Below, in pieces: positions 18,460 through 27,959 of a DNA stretch of 64,000 bases. Where the stretch lies: positions 372,001 to 436,000 of the forward strand of contig CAWKNP010000002.1 of assembly GCA_963851105.1 (NCBI GenBank), written 5' to 3'. Position numbers and translations under genes: made by a program. The notes beneath the pieces were generated by a model. The model was given only the letters and a program-made list of their open reading frames with translations. It was not told the origin of the DNA and did no database searches. Each line of letters begins with the position of its first letter. The first letter of the stretch is position 1. The stretch comes from DATARN01 sp963851105. GTDB lineage: Bacteria; Actinomycetota; Acidimicrobiia; Acidimicrobiales; Palsa-688.

Positions 18460-19281
18460 ATGGCGGAGCGCGTCCACTACACGATCGAAGGCGGCGTCGC
18501 CGACGTGCGCCTCTGTCGCCCCGAGAAGCGCAACGCCATCGATCTGGCCATGTTCCACGCCCTCATCGACGCCGGCGAGGCGCTCCGGGGCGAGCCCACG
18601 CTGCGCGCCGTGGTGCTATCGGGGGAGGGGAAATCGTTCTGCGCGGGCCTCGACGTCGGCATCTTCGCTGCCATGGCCGGGGAAAAGGAGAGCGATGCCG
18701 GCGAGTTTGTCGCGGGCGCACTCGATCACCGGGGCGACGAGATTGCCTCGGTGGCACAGCACGCGGTGACCATTTGGGCCAGCGTCGAGGTTCCCGTGGT
18801 GGCCGCAGTGCACGGCCATGCCCTCGGGGGCGGACTGCAGCTGGCCCTCGGCGCCGACATCCGCATCGTGGCGCCCGACGCACAACTGGCGGTACTCGAG
18901 ATCCGGTGGGGGCTTATCCCGGACATGACCGCCACCCAGGTGCTGGCGGCATTGGTGGGGTTGGACGTGGCCAAGGAGCTGGTCTTTACCGGGCGCATGG
19001 TGAGTGGCGTGGAAGCGCAGCGCCTGGGACTGGCGACCCGGCTGAGCGACCATCCCCGCGAGGACGCCCTTGCCCTGGCGGCCGAGATCGCAGGGCGAAG
19101 TCCCTCGGCAGTGCGCGCTGCCAAGACATTGCTCAACCTGGCGGGGCGGATCGGATTCGAAGAAGGTCTGCTGGCCGAGCAGCGCGCCCAGCGCCGACTC
19201 ATCGGCTCGGCCGATCAACGTGAGGCCATGGTCGCCTACGGGGAGCAGAGACCCCCTCATTTCGCAGAAGGTCCCCGTTAG
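18460..19281 (+). CDS. Enoyl-CoA hydratase/isomerase (crotonase) family protein
   Basis: 273 residues from ATG 18460, chosen because GGGAGG lies just upstream; an earlier ATG (18412) would add 16 unconserved residues. Crotonase landmarks are LCRPEKRNAIDLAMF, the oxyanion-hole segment GKSFCAGLDVGIF and HGHALGGGLQLALGADIRI, and the hydratase/isomerase region AVLEIRWGLIPDM. The glutamates of classical enoyl-CoA hydratase are not clearly in place: the second is replaced by a region reading RWGLIPD. It may be an isomerase or other crotonase. Role in fatty-acid or CoA-ester metabolism inferred from the family. Confidence 0.9.
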   Translation: MAERVHYTIEGGVADVRLCRPEKRNAIDLAMFHALIDAGEALRGEPTLRAVVLSGEGKSFCAGLDVGIFAAMAGEKESDAGEFVAGALDHRGDEIASVAQHAVTIWASVEVPVVAAVHGHALGGGLQLALGADIRIVAPDAQLAVLEIRWGLIPDMTATQVLAALVGLDVAKELVFTGRMVSGVEAQRLGLATRLSDHPREDALALAAEIAGRSPSAVRAAKTLLNLAGRIGFEEGLLAEQRAQRRLIGSADQREAMVAYGEQRPPHFAEGPR

Positions 19282-19319
19282 CGTGAGCGCCTTCGCGCCG
19301 CTCCCCGAGCGTCCCACCG

Positions 19320-21086
19320 ATGCGCCGTTATAAGCCGAGGCATCTGGCGCTTCCCGACCAGAGCCCGCCTCCGTTCATGGGAGACCCTCCGCGGCAGGGG
19401 AGCGAGCTGCCCTGGCGGCGCCACCGCGCTCACGGTCGCCATGCTCGGCGCCGCCAGCTGGCGGTGCGGGCGTTCGGACTGTTCGCCCTGGCGGCGATGA
19501 GCGTCGGCATCGGTGGCGCCGTCGCCAAGAGCAAAGCGCCGCCACCGCGCCCATCCACCGGCGCCGAGACCGAGCCGTCGGTCACCACGCCCGCCACCGT
19601 CGTGAGCGGTCAACCGGGCAACACGTCCCAGGTGTCGGCGGCGCGCCAAGCCGAGAACAACTTGCCCGGCTCGGCCGGATGGCACCTCACCAACCGGGCC
19701 GACAACCACGAGATCGAGGGTTACGCCAACGCGACCAGCGTCAGCCGCGGGGACACGCTCACGTTGTACGTCTCGACGGTAGCGCCGACGTTCCACGTCG
19801 AGGTCTTCAGGATGGGCTATTACCAGGGCCTCGGCGGCCGCCTCGTGAAGGTGTCGCCCGAGACCGTCGGCAGTCATCAGGCGCCCGCGGTCTTTACGTC
19901 GGTGATCAACATGGTGGAGGCCCCCTGGACGCCGTCGCTTTCCCTCTCGACCGGCTCCTGGCCCGAGGGCGACTACCTGCTCAAGCTGGTGGCCAGCACG
20001 GGCCAACAGCGCTACGTGCCCCTCACGGTGCGCAACGACGCCAGCACGGCCTCGTTCGTGGTGGTGAACGCCGTCACAACCTGGCAGGCCTACAACCTGT
20101 GGGGTGGCTACGACCTCTACGAGGGTCGCAACGGCACTGTCAGTGACTACAACCACCGGTCGCGGAAGGTCTCCTTCGACCGTCCCTACACCATCGGTGA
20201 CGGCGCCGGCGACTTCCTGGCCCTGGAGTACCCGCTGGTGTCGTTGGTCGAGTCCCTCGGGCTCGACGTGACCTATGTGACCGACATCGACCTGCAGCAG
20301 TCCCCGAACTCCCTGCTCGCGCACCGGGCGGTCGTCACCCTCGGCCACGACGAGTACTACTCCCTCGTGATGCGCCAGGCGCTCGAGCAGGCCCGCGACC
20401 GGGGCGTCAATCTCGCCTTTCTCGGGGCCAACGCGGTGTTCCGGCACATCCGCCTCGAGCCGTCGCCACGCGGCGCGGATCGCCGGGAGGTCGACTACAA
20501 GTCGCAGCGGGAGGACCCGCTGAGCGGTACGGACAACGCCGACGTCACCGTCGACTGGCGGGACCCGCCGAACAACAACCCCGAGAGCCAGCTCATCGGC
20601 AACTTCTACCAGTGCAATCCCGTCCGGGCGGCCATGGTGGTTGTCGACCCGGACAACTGGCTCTTCGCGGGCTCGGGCGCCACCTCCGGCCAGAAGCTGC
20701 CTGATGTGGTCGGCTCGGAGTACGACCGCTACGACCCCACCGTGGCGGGGCCCGCCAACGTCGAGATCCTGACCCACTCGCCCCTGCGGTGCCACGGAAA
20801 TGCCGATTTCTCCGACGCCACCTACTACTCGGCGCCGAGCGGAGCCGGGGTCTTCGCGGCGGGCACGATCGACTGGGTGGGCCACATCGACACGCACTGC
20901 ATTCCCGACAACTGCGCCGGGCGGGTGCTCGGAAAGGTCATGGAGAACCTCCTCACGGTGTTCGGGGCCGGCCCCGCGGGCAGCATTCACCCCTCGGATC
21001 CCGCCCAGTCGTCGGTGAAGTCCCGCCCGCCGGTGACGACCACCGTCCCGACCACGGGCACCGGTTCCGGCTCCGTGACGCCCTGA
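19320..21086 (+). CDS. Secreted N,N-dimethylformamidase beta-subunit-like protein
   Basis: 588 residues. A basic N-terminus precedes a hydrophobic signal/anchor (about residues 48-68) and a Pro/Thr linker. The body has motifs seen in the C-terminal catalytic domain of N,N-dimethylformamidase large subunits and their many uncharacterised relatives: VEVFRMGYYQGLGGRLV, TWQAYNLWGGYDLYEG, TLGHDEYYS, FLGANAVFRHIRLE and GTIDWVGHID. The C-terminus is Thr/Pro-rich. Most such proteins are exported and of unknown substrate, so amidase activity on DMF should not be assumed. ATG at 19320 or 19377 could be the start. Confidence 0.8.
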   Translation: MRRYKPRHLALPDQSPPPFMGDPPRQGSELPWRRHRAHGRHARRRQLAVRAFGLFALAAMSVGIGGAVAKSKAPPPRPSTGAETEPSVTTPATVVSGQPGNTSQVSAARQAENNLPGSAGWHLTNRADNHEIEGYANATSVSRGDTLTLYVSTVAPTFHVEVFRMGYYQGLGGRLVKVSPETVGSHQAPAVFTSVINMVEAPWTPSLSLSTGSWPEGDYLLKLVASTGQQRYVPLTVRNDASTASFVVVNAVTTWQAYNLWGGYDLYEGRNGTVSDYNHRSRKVSFDRPYTIGDGAGDFLALEYPLVSLVESLGLDVTYVTDIDLQQSPNSLLAHRAVVTLGHDEYYSLVMRQALEQARDRGVNLAFLGANAVFRHIRLEPSPRGADRREVDYKSQREDPLSGTDNADVTVDWRDPPNNNPESQLIGNFYQCNPVRAAMVVVDPDNWLFAGSGATSGQKLPDVVGSEYDRYDPTVAGPANVEILTHSPLRCHGNADFSDATYYSAPSGAGVFAAGTIDWVGHIDTHCIPDNCAGRVLGKVMENLLTVFGAGPAGSIHPSDPAQSSVKSRPPVTTTVPTTGTGSGSVTP

Positions 21087-21157
21087 CGGCTGCCGGGGAA
21101 CAAGACAGACCCCGAAAGCGCTGTACCGTATGGCTTGTAGTGCCGAAAGGAGCAAGT

Positions 21158-21403
21158 GTGGTTGGTACATCAGTCGAAGCTGCGGTCGAACGCTGGATTG
21201 CCGAACTGAACGACGGCCTGTCGCTGTCGGCGTCGGCGGTGCAGGATCGGCTGTTCGACCTTTGGGGCATGCTCGATGAGGGTGAGATGCGCCGAGAAGT
21301 CGAGCGCTGGCTCACCGAGACCCTGGACCGCCACCTGTACAACGGTTCCGAACTGATCACACGCCTGCACGCGCTCGGGAGCCTGGAGGCCATCAGCTCG
21401 TAG
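21158..21403 (+). CDS. Small helical hypothetical protein, 81 aa
   Basis: Starts at GTG 21158, 5 nt after AAAGGAG (21146-21152). The acidic, mostly helical sequence (VEAAVERWIAELNDGLS, EMRREVERWLTETLDRHL) contains no metal site or transmembrane segment. I do not recognise it. It is separated by only 9 bp from the convergent DUF1501 gene. Confidence 0.65.
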   Translation: MVGTSVEAAVERWIAELNDGLSLSASAVQDRLFDLWGMLDEGEMRREVERWLTETLDRHLYNGSELITRLHALGSLEAISS

Positions 21404-21412
21404 GCTCGGCTC

Positions 21413-22780
21413 CTAGAGGAGCTGGAGCGTCGGGAACCTTCCCGCCAGCGCGACCGTCGGATCGACGCCGACCACGTCGGCCAGCATGGTTGCCATTACC
21501 TGGCGAAAATCGGTGGTGAACTTGAGGTTGCCGTTGTCGAGGTCCTTCAGCGAGGGCTCCTCACCGTAAAACTGGCCGCCCTTGACGGCCGCTCCCGCCA
21601 CGAACAGAGGCGCCGCGGTGCCGTGGTCGGTGCCTCCGCTCAGGTTCTCGGCCACCCGGCGCCCGAACTCGGAGTAGGTCATCAGCACCACCGACTGCCC
21701 TTGCGGATGGCCGTGCAGGGCAGCCAGGAAGCCGCTGACGGCGGTGTCAAGCTCCCCCATAAGGCGGGCGTGGGTGTCCTTCTCCTGGGAATGGTTGTCG
21801 AAGCCACCCATGCTCACGTGGTACACCCGGGTCGAGGCGCCGGCGATGAGCAGCTGGGCGACGACGGCCAACTGCTCGCTCAAGGTTCCGGCGCTGCCCG
21901 CGGCCTTGCCGGCTTTTTTCGGCGCCGCCCCGCCGGGCGCGCCCGGGCTGACCGGAGAGCTGGAGAGCAGGTCGGAGAGGGTGTGCTGGACCTCCAGCAG
22001 GTCCGACGACGACCGGGCCACCTGCGCCGCGAGGCCACTGCGATCGGGGCCTGGGGCAACGAGGGACCCGAAGGCGGCTGCGGTGGCGGCGTCGCCGGGC
22101 AGGACGATGGTGCCACTCGCGATGGCGGTCCCTGAGCTGCGCTCGCCGGTCAGGAGCCGGGGGAGGGTGTTGCCGATGCTGATGGCGCGCATGGGGTCGC
22201 TGCCGGTGGCGTCGAGCCAACGCCCGAAGACGCCGGTCGCGACGGGATGGTCGGGGGAGCCGGTCTGCCATATGTCCATGCCCCGGAAATGGCTGAGGAC
22301 TGGATTGGGGTAGCCGACACCGCGGACGACTGCGAGCTGCTTGGTGTCCCACAGCGCCTTCATCCCCTTCATATTCGGGTGCAGGGCGAGGCCGTCGCCG
22401 AGGGGGATGACCTGGTCGGGCCGGTAGCCGAGCGTGGGACGGCCGTTGAGGTAGCTGCTGTCCTGGTAGGGGATGACGGTGTTGAGGCCGTCGTTTCCGC
22501 CATAGAGGGTGACCAGGACGAGGATGCCCTTACCGGTGGCCAGGGATCGGCCCGCCGGCCGGCCGCCGGTGAACAACCCTGACCAGCGGTCGCCGGTGAG
22601 CGCCAGCGCGGCCGCACCTGCGACACCTACGCCCGCCGCGCCGGCCAGGAACCCGCGGCGGCTGAGCTTCCCGCCGCCATCGGGGCCGGGGTCCGCTGTC
22701 CATGGGGCTGACGGTGGCGGGGCCCAGGCCGCTGCGCCTGCGGCCCAGGGGGTCGGCGGTGGGGGGTGGCGGTCGGCCAT
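21413..22780 (-). CDS. DUF1501 family protein, Tat-exported
   Basis: 455 residues from ATG 22780. A Pro-rich N-terminus precedes a twin-arginine signal (LSRRGFLAGAAGVGVAGAAAL, about residues 39-60), so it is probably exported folded by Tat. The alkaline-phosphatase-superfamily-like core shows LVTLYGGNDGLNTVIPY, SHFRGMDIWQTG, MGGFDNHSQEKDTH and MTYSEFGRRVAEN plus GTDHGTAAPLF, all typical of DUF1501. Members are usually paired with DUF1800 proteins, as here: the DUF1800 gene lies 14 bp upstream in the same operon. The function is unknown; a role as a secreted metal-dependent hydrolase is inferred from the fold. Confidence 0.9.
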   Translation of the reverse strand: MADRHPPPPTPWAAGAAAWAPPPSAPWTADPGPDGGGKLSRRGFLAGAAGVGVAGAAALALTGDRWSGLFTGGRPAGRSLATGKGILVLVTLYGGNDGLNTVIPYQDSSYLNGRPTLGYRPDQVIPLGDGLALHPNMKGMKALWDTKQLAVVRGVGYPNPVLSHFRGMDIWQTGSPDHPVATGVFGRWLDATGSDPMRAISIGNTLPRLLTGERSSGTAIASGTIVLPGDAATAAAFGSLVAPGPDRSGLAAQVARSSSDLLEVQHTLSDLLSSSPVSPGAPGGAAPKKAGKAAGSAGTLSEQLAVVAQLLIAGASTRVYHVSMGGFDNHSQEKDTHARLMGELDTAVSGFLAALHGHPQGQSVVLMTYSEFGRRVAENLSGGTDHGTAAPLFVAGAAVKGGQFYGEEPSLKDLDNGNLKFTTDFRQVMATMLADVVGVDPTVALAGRFPTLQLL

Positions 22781-22794
22781 CGGAAACTCCTCGC

Positions 22795-24168
22795 TCAGTT
22801 CAACACGTATTCGGGGGCGGTAACCGCCAGGGCCACGAGCGTGTTGGGCGACGAGGCCGCGTGGTTGAGCGCGCCGGCGGAGGTCTGGCCCCAGCCGTCG
22901 ATCGAGAGCCGGGTCGCGAGGGCGCTGGCCCGCTGGCTCACGGGGAGTGCGCCCAGCCACCCCAGGTCGGCGTGGGTAGCGAGAAAGGTGCCTGCCTCCA
23001 GGCGGGCAAGGGCGGTGGCGGTGTTGAGCCAATAGGTGTTCTGGGGCCAGCCCGCAACATTGGTCGGGTTGAAGGGCTCCTGGGCCAGGAGGGTGAGGAT
23101 GGTGCCGAGGGTGGCGCGGCCATTCCCGCGGGCCGTTCCGCTCGCCGGCGGCGCAGCCCTCGACGTGCCCGCCGGCGCCTCCGGCGCCAGGTCGGCGGTG
23201 AGCCCGAAGGCTCGGGCCACGCCGACCGCCCACTCGACGGGTTGTTTGACCAGGCCCCGCTTGGCGGCGGCGCTGGTGAAGGCGGGGTGGAGCAAGATGG
23301 CCCGTAGCAACGACGTGATGTTGAGGTCCCGTGCGAACGCGGTGGCCAGCGGGGCGACGACGGCGTCGCCGGCGGTCACGGGATACGCGAGGTGGCTCCA
23401 GAGCTTGGAGACCACGAACTGCGCCGACGTGGGCGTGTGGGTGGCGATCGTGATGATGTCGGTGCCGTCCCAGTTACCGGTCTGGCCGAGGAAGGTCTTG
23501 GCTCCGGCATCGTGACGGCGCGACCGCAGAGCGAAGGCGCCCGCCGCCAGGCTCCAGCCCGTGAAGGCGCGGGCAGCCTCGGTGACGTCGCGCTCGCTGT
23601 AGTTGCCGATGCCGAGGGTGAACAGCTCCAGCAGTTCCCGGGCGAAGTTCTCGTTGGGGTGGCCGGCGACGTTGGTCTCGGTGTCGAGCCAGAGCATCAT
23701 CGCCGGGTCCTTGGCGACTGCCTGGGTGAGTGCTTCGAAGCTGCCGCCGCCGAAGGTCCTCAACAGTTGGTTCTGGCGGTACAGCAGCTCCACCACCCGG
23801 ACCTTTAGGAATGCCGACGTGAAGTGCCCGTGCCAGATCAGCGTCAGCTTCTCCCGCAGCGGCGTCGTGGTCGCGATCATCCGATCGAGCCACCAGCGCT
23901 GCAGGGCCAGATACTGCTCGTTCTGCGCCGCCCGCTTGGCGGCGGCGGCCGGTGCCGCCGAGCCGGCCTCGGGGTTGGTCAGGTCGGGCAACACCACCGC
24001 GTCGCCGCCGGGGTCGGGGCCGGTGAGGCCGGCGAGGAGGGACTCCACAGTCGCCCGGTACCCCGCCTTGACGGCGCCGTCGATCTCGTCGGGGCGGGCG
24101 CCGAAGCCGGCTCGCCGATAGAGGTGGGCGATGTTGCTTCTGGTCGGATCGGTGACGGCGGCCACCAC
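22795..24168 (-). CDS. DUF1800 family protein
   Basis: About 457 residues. Family motifs include NIAHLYRRAGFGARPDEID, EKLTLIWHGHFTSAF, NENFARELLELFTLGIGNY and ERDVTEAARAFTGWS, then HDAGAKTFLG and the later WPQNTYWLN. The frame runs open to ATG 24309, but the domain starts close to GTG 24168/24165 and the extension overlaps the divergent transporter gene, so I place the start near 24168 (ATG 24255 is an alternative). The DUF1800-DUF1501 pair is widespread and suspected to act extracytoplasmically; no signal peptide is clear with this start. Confidence 0.88.
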   Translation of the reverse strand: MVAAVTDPTRSNIAHLYRRAGFGARPDEIDGAVKAGYRATVESLLAGLTGPDPGGDAVVLPDLTNPEAGSAAPAAAAKRAAQNEQYLALQRWWLDRMIATTTPLREKLTLIWHGHFTSAFLKVRVVELLYRQNQLLRTFGGGSFEALTQAVAKDPAMMLWLDTETNVAGHPNENFARELLELFTLGIGNYSERDVTEAARAFTGWSLAAGAFALRSRRHDAGAKTFLGQTGNWDGTDIITIATHTPTSAQFVVSKLWSHLAYPVTAGDAVVAPLATAFARDLNITSLLRAILLHPAFTSAAAKRGLVKQPVEWAVGVARAFGLTADLAPEAPAGTSRAAPPASGTARGNGRATLGTILTLLAQEPFNPTNVAGWPQNTYWLNTATALARLEAGTFLATHADLGWLGALPVSQRASALATRLSIDGWGQTSAGALNHAASSPNTLVALAVTAPEYVLN

Positions 24169-24307
24169 TCCAGTGAGCCACGCGTCTATGAGGATGGTGT
24201 TATGACTTCGTCGCCAGTGCGGCTTCGGCGGCCGAATCTCGCTTGCCCTGCCCATCTTTCGCCTGCATGATGCCCTGTCGATCCTGCGAAGAAGGGCTTC
24301 GGGTTCC

Positions 24308-25207
24308 ATGTCGCGTCGCGGTCAGCTGTTGTTCTTGGCGATGAGCGTGATCTGGGGGATCCCGTATCTGCTGATCAAGGTCGCCGTGCGGGAGCTTTCG
24401 GCGCCCCAGCTGGTCTTCGCCCGGACGGCTCCTGCCGCCGTTCTGCTCATCCCCATCGCCTGGCGCCGGGGCTTGCTGGGGCCGCTGTGGCGCCACTGGC
24501 GCGCCGTGCTGGCGTACAGCGCGATCGAACTGGCGGGGCCGTGGTTTCTTCTCTCCTCGGCGGAGAAACGCCTGTCCAGCTCGGTGTCGGGGCTGCTCAT
24601 CGCCACCGTTCCTCTCATCGGCGCGTGCCTCGCAGTGGCCGTCGGCACCGAGGACCGTCTTGATCGCCGACGCCTCGCCGGACTCCTGATCGGCCTGGCC
24701 GGAGTGGCCGCGCTGGTCGGCGTCGACCTCCACGGCACCGATTTGGTGGCGGTGGGGGAGGCGACCTTGACGGCGGTGGGCTATGCCATCGGGCCGATGA
24801 TCATCAGCCGGCGTTTTTCCGACATGCCGGGGCTTGGCCTCGTTGCCGCGTCGCTCGGGCTGACCGCGTTCGGTTACGCCCCGCTGGCGTTGGCCACCTT
24901 CCCGCACCATGTCTCGGGCGAGACGATGGCATCGGTGGCGGTGCTCACCGTGGTCTGCACGGCGCTCGCCTTCTTGCTGTTCTTCACCCTGATCGTCGAG
25001 GTCGGCCCGGCGCGGGCAACGGTCATCACGTTCGTCAACCCGGCCATCGCCGTCACGCTCGGTGTCGTCCTGCTGGGCGAACCGTTCACCGTCGGCATCG
25101 CGGTCGGCTTTCCGCTCATACTGGCCGGGTCCATCCTGGCGACGGGCGCGAGCCGGCGGGCGCCTCGGGCCCGGCCGCTCGACACCGCGGTTGTCGCCCC
25201 GACCTGA
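24308..25207 (+). CDS. EamA/DMT-superfamily transporter
   Basis: 299 residues with ten predicted hydrophobic segments in the 5+5 pattern of EamA (RhaT/YdcZ-type) drug/metabolite transporters. N-terminal LLFLAMSVIWGIPYLLIKVA and C-terminal NPAIAVTLGVVLLGEPFTVG match the two EamA repeats. Such inner-membrane carriers usually export metabolites or amino acids; the substrate here is unknown. It overlaps the longest reading of the divergent DUF1800 gene, arguing for a shared promoter region at about 24170-24307. Confidence 0.92.
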   Translation: MSRRGQLLFLAMSVIWGIPYLLIKVAVRELSAPQLVFARTAPAAVLLIPIAWRRGLLGPLWRHWRAVLAYSAIELAGPWFLLSSAEKRLSSSVSGLLIATVPLIGACLAVAVGTEDRLDRRRLAGLLIGLAGVAALVGVDLHGTDLVAVGEATLTAVGYAIGPMIISRRFSDMPGLGLVAASLGLTAFGYAPLALATFPHHVSGETMASVAVLTVVCTALAFLLFFTLIVEVGPARATVITFVNPAIAVTLGVVLLGEPFTVGIAVGFPLILAGSILATGASRRAPRARPLDTAVVAPT

Positions 25208-25211
25208 CCCG

Positions 25212-26171
25212 TTACGACAGGTTGGCGGTGAGGCTGATCTGTCCCTTGGCCTGGATGAGATGGAACAGCAGCAGCAGCTGCGACACCGCCAGCGCCTCGT
25301 TGCGAGTTTCACTGTCGATGAGGCCGAGGGCTTGGGGCAGGACCTCGTGGGTGTCGAGCTGGTCCCAGATGGCTTCCTCGATCACCCTGGTGGTCTCGCG
25401 CTCGGCGTAGGCGTGGACGTGGACCACGTCGACCGGCTTGCCATCGTCGTCGCGGAGCAGCTTGACGTGCATCGCCTCGCGAGTGTTCTCGCCGATGATC
25501 TTGGAGAGGTCGGGATGGGGGATCGTCGGCCGCAACTGCAAGGTGGCGCTCGGCGGATCGCCCACGACCTCACCACGCAGCTCGACGGGGGCGAAACGCA
25601 ACACGATGTCGGCGTGCTGGCGTTGCGGGCGGATGAACGCCGCCGACTCGGGCTCGCGCTTGGCCAGGTCGGCCACGACCTGTTCTTCGGTGTAGCCCCG
25701 CTTCTGGGTGTCCCGCTTGATCTTCCACGCGTAGCGAACGACTTCGGGTGGGTCGAGGTACACGGTGATGTCAAAGCAGGCCCGTGACAGCTTGGTGTAG
25801 AGCGGGAACAGTCCTTCGATGATCACGAACTCCCGGGGCTCCACCAGCACCGGCCGGCCGAGGGTGCCGTCATGGTGGTTGTACACCGGCTTCAAAATGG
25901 GCTGGCCCATGCTGAGCAGCTGCAGGTGCTGTTCCATGATCTCGATGTAGTTGCAATCGGGATGCAGCGGCGTGAAGGGCTTGGTCTTGCGCTCGGTGCG
26001 GTCGTAGCGGTGGTAGTCGTCGACGCACACCGACGTGATCCGCTCAGGTCCGAGGGCCGCCACCAGACCTTTGGCGATTGTCGTCTTGCCTGCCGCGCTG
26101 TCGCCCGCGATGGCAAGCATGATCGGACGGGCGACGCTGCCGTTGGCACGGCTCGCCCGGTGAATCTCCAT
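25212..26171 (-). CDS. prk: Phosphoribulokinase/uridine-kinase-type P-loop kinase
   Basis: 319 residues from ATG 26171, preceded by CGGAG. The P-loop GDSAAGKTT (23-31) is followed by CVDDYHRYDR, LHPDCNYIEIM, KPVYNHHDGTLG and FVIIEGLFPLYT, an order and spacing closer to phosphoribulokinase (ribulose-5-phosphate to RuBP) than to uridine kinase. The C-terminal 90 residues are extended. PRK-like proteins are found in actinobacteria without a Calvin cycle, and no RuBisCO is seen in this window, so its substrate is uncertain. It is followed by the convergent EamA gene 4 bp away. Confidence 0.8.
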   Translation of the reverse strand: MEIHRASRANGSVARPIMLAIAGDSAAGKTTIAKGLVAALGPERITSVCVDDYHRYDRTERKTKPFTPLHPDCNYIEIMEQHLQLLSMGQPILKPVYNHHDGTLGRPVLVEPREFVIIEGLFPLYTKLSRACFDITVYLDPPEVVRYAWKIKRDTQKRGYTEEQVVADLAKREPESAAFIRPQRQHADIVLRFAPVELRGEVVGDPPSATLQLRPTIPHPDLSKIIGENTREAMHVKLLRDDDGKPVDVVHVHAYAERETTRVIEEAIWDQLDTHEVLPQALGLIDSETRNEALAVSQLLLLFHLIQAKGQISLTANLS

Positions 26172-26365
26172 CTGCTCCGGCAAGGGGTTTACCTCATTCG
26201 TGTGTCGTCGGGCTCGGTCGGTCTCGCTTCGGCCTTCCGGAGTGCGGCGACACTGCCACGCCCCCAAGTTCCTAGCCCGACAGAGTATCCAGCCGGGCGC
26301 CGTGGACGCCAAGTGCCCCCCGCGGTCCCCGCCGGCGGGCGGCGGGGACCGCATTGTCGAGGCTT

Positions 26366-26964
26366 TTAGAAGACGTCGCTACGGTCGATGATGAACGGCA
26401 TCGCCTTCGGATGGACCGAGCCATGGCCGACATACACCTGCTCGACGCCTGCGGGCCGGCCATTGATGAACAGATGGAACTCAATCCGGTCGGCGCAGTG
26501 GGTGGCGAAATGCACACCGTCGAGATAGCCGTAGTTGTTGAACGCGAATCCCAGACGGTGCTCAGCAGGACCGAGCTTGACGATGTCATTGTGCTCGTCG
26601 TCGACCCGTTGATAGTCGATCGTGCCATTGGTGCTGATCCAACCGCTGAACACGACATGGTCATGCGTCGGATGCGTCACTTCCAGGTGCCATCCCTCGT
26701 CGTTGTGCCAGAGATAGAAGCCAGTGGCGGCGCCCGCCTCGAGGCCCGCCGGTTGCCCGGTGGCCCGGTCGGGCCAGTGCTCGGTCTCGCAGTTGCCGGG
26801 TGACGCGGGCGCGGCCGCGGTCGCCGCCGCGGAGCCGCAGTCACAGTCGCGGCCGCCGCGGACACGCTCGGCCGGCTGGCAGCACCCGCGGGCACCGCCG
26901 CCCAGGCGCCCACCGCCAGCACACTGGCGGCCACTGCGCCGAGGAGAGGCTTGGCAAGTTTCAT
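26366..26964 (-). pseudogene. Small secreted protein, frameshifted in its linker
   Basis: ATG 26964 begins a clear signal peptide (MKLAKPLLGAVAASVLAVGA, then WAAVPAGAA), but that frame goes on as Arg/Pro-rich nonsense to 26677. From about 26830 another frame reads APASPGNCETEHWPDR, then GFYLWHNDEGWHLEV and SGWISTNGTIDY, ending DRSDVF at 26366, which looks like a real secreted domain. One missing base (or two extra) around 26815-26850, in a GCC/GCG-rich linker, would join them into about 199 residues. I do not recognise the domain. It could be a sequencing error rather than decay. Confidence 0.65.
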
Positions 26965-27056
26965 GGTGGTCCCTTTCATCTCAGCGACGCCGTTTGGCGC
27001 CCACCATGGAAGGTGCGCCCACCATGTGGGGACTCTGCGACGGCGGGATTAGGGAC

Positions 27057-27893
27057 CTATGAGGTCATTGCCCGGCAGGTCCACCGCCCGCCGGCACCGG
27101 TGACCACCAGCGGCAGGTCGAAGCACGCCGAGAGATTGGCCGACGTCAGCGTCGTGGCCAGCGGCCCGGCGGCCACCACCGCGCCTTGGCGCAGCAGAAG
27201 CAGGTGGGAAAAATGGGCTGGGATCTCCTCGACATGATGCGTGACGAGAACGATCGGCGGCGAGGACGCATCGGCGGCAAGGGTCGCCAACCCGGCCAGG
27301 AAACGTTCCCGCCCCGCGATGTCGAGCCCCGCCGCCGGCTCGTCGAGCAGGAGGAGTTCGGGCTCGCCCATCAACGTCCGGGCCAGGAGCACCTGTTGCC
27401 GCTCGCCCTCGGACAGGACCCCGTAGGGCCGCTCCGCCACCCCGCCGAACCCGGCCCGGTCGAGCAACGCCTGGGCGGCGGCCCGATCGTCAGCCGAGTA
27501 CTGGTGCCACCACGGCTCCAAGGCGGCGTGGCGGGCGCTCATGACGATGTCGCGGGCCGACACCGAGGGCACCAGCATCTTGGCCACCGCCGCGCTGACG
27601 ACTCCGATGCGCTCGCGCAGGCGACGAACATCGACTCGCCCGAGGGACTGGCCGAGGATCGCCACCGCCCCCCGGGTGGGGTGGAGATAGCCCGAAGCCA
27701 GCTGCAGCATGGTCGTCTTGCCCGATCCGTTGGGCCCGAGCACCGCCCAGCGTTGGCCGGTCGCGACCCGCCACGAGACATCGCGCAGGACCTGGGTGTC
27801 GCCCCGCACGACATCGACGCGATCGAAGCACAGCGACTCGCGGCTCGCGTCTGCCTCGGGGGCTCCGTCAGCCAGGATCGTTGCCACAGCCAC
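27057..27893 (-). CDS. ABC transporter ATP-binding protein
   Basis: 278 residues. Walker A GPNGSGKTT, Q-loop region, signature LSEGERQQVLLART, Walker B LLLLDEPAAGLD and switch His in VTHHVEEI are complete. The sequence resembles the stand-alone YlmA-like ATPases related to iron/molybdate importers. No permease or binding-protein gene is adjacent; the neighbours are the secreted protein downstream and GH38 mannosidase upstream. Transported substrate unknown. Confidence 0.92.
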   Translation of the reverse strand: MAVATILADGAPEADASRESLCFDRVDVVRGDTQVLRDVSWRVATGQRWAVLGPNGSGKTTMLQLASGYLHPTRGAVAILGQSLGRVDVRRLRERIGVVSAAVAKMLVPSVSARDIVMSARHAALEPWWHQYSADDRAAAQALLDRAGFGGVAERPYGVLSEGERQQVLLARTLMGEPELLLLDEPAAGLDIAGRERFLAGLATLAADASSPPIVLVTHHVEEIPAHFSHLLLLRQGAVVAAGPLATTLTSANLSACFDLPLVVTGAGGRWTCRAMTS

Positions 27894-27959
27894 CCGTCGG
27901 CGCCCGGGGGGTATCCGCCCAGGCCGAGCTCACCGGCGCCCGGGCCGGGCAACCGGCGG

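Noticed and set aside
19278..21170. 630-aa minus-strand ORF opposite the dimethylformamidase-like gene
   Set aside because: It lies opposite a coherent secreted protein on the plus strand and its own translation is low-complexity with no motif; a typical GC-rich antisense frame.
22702..23307. Plus-strand ORFs opposite the DUF1501/DUF1800 genes
   Set aside because: Shadow frames; the minus strand carries Tat signal and family motifs.
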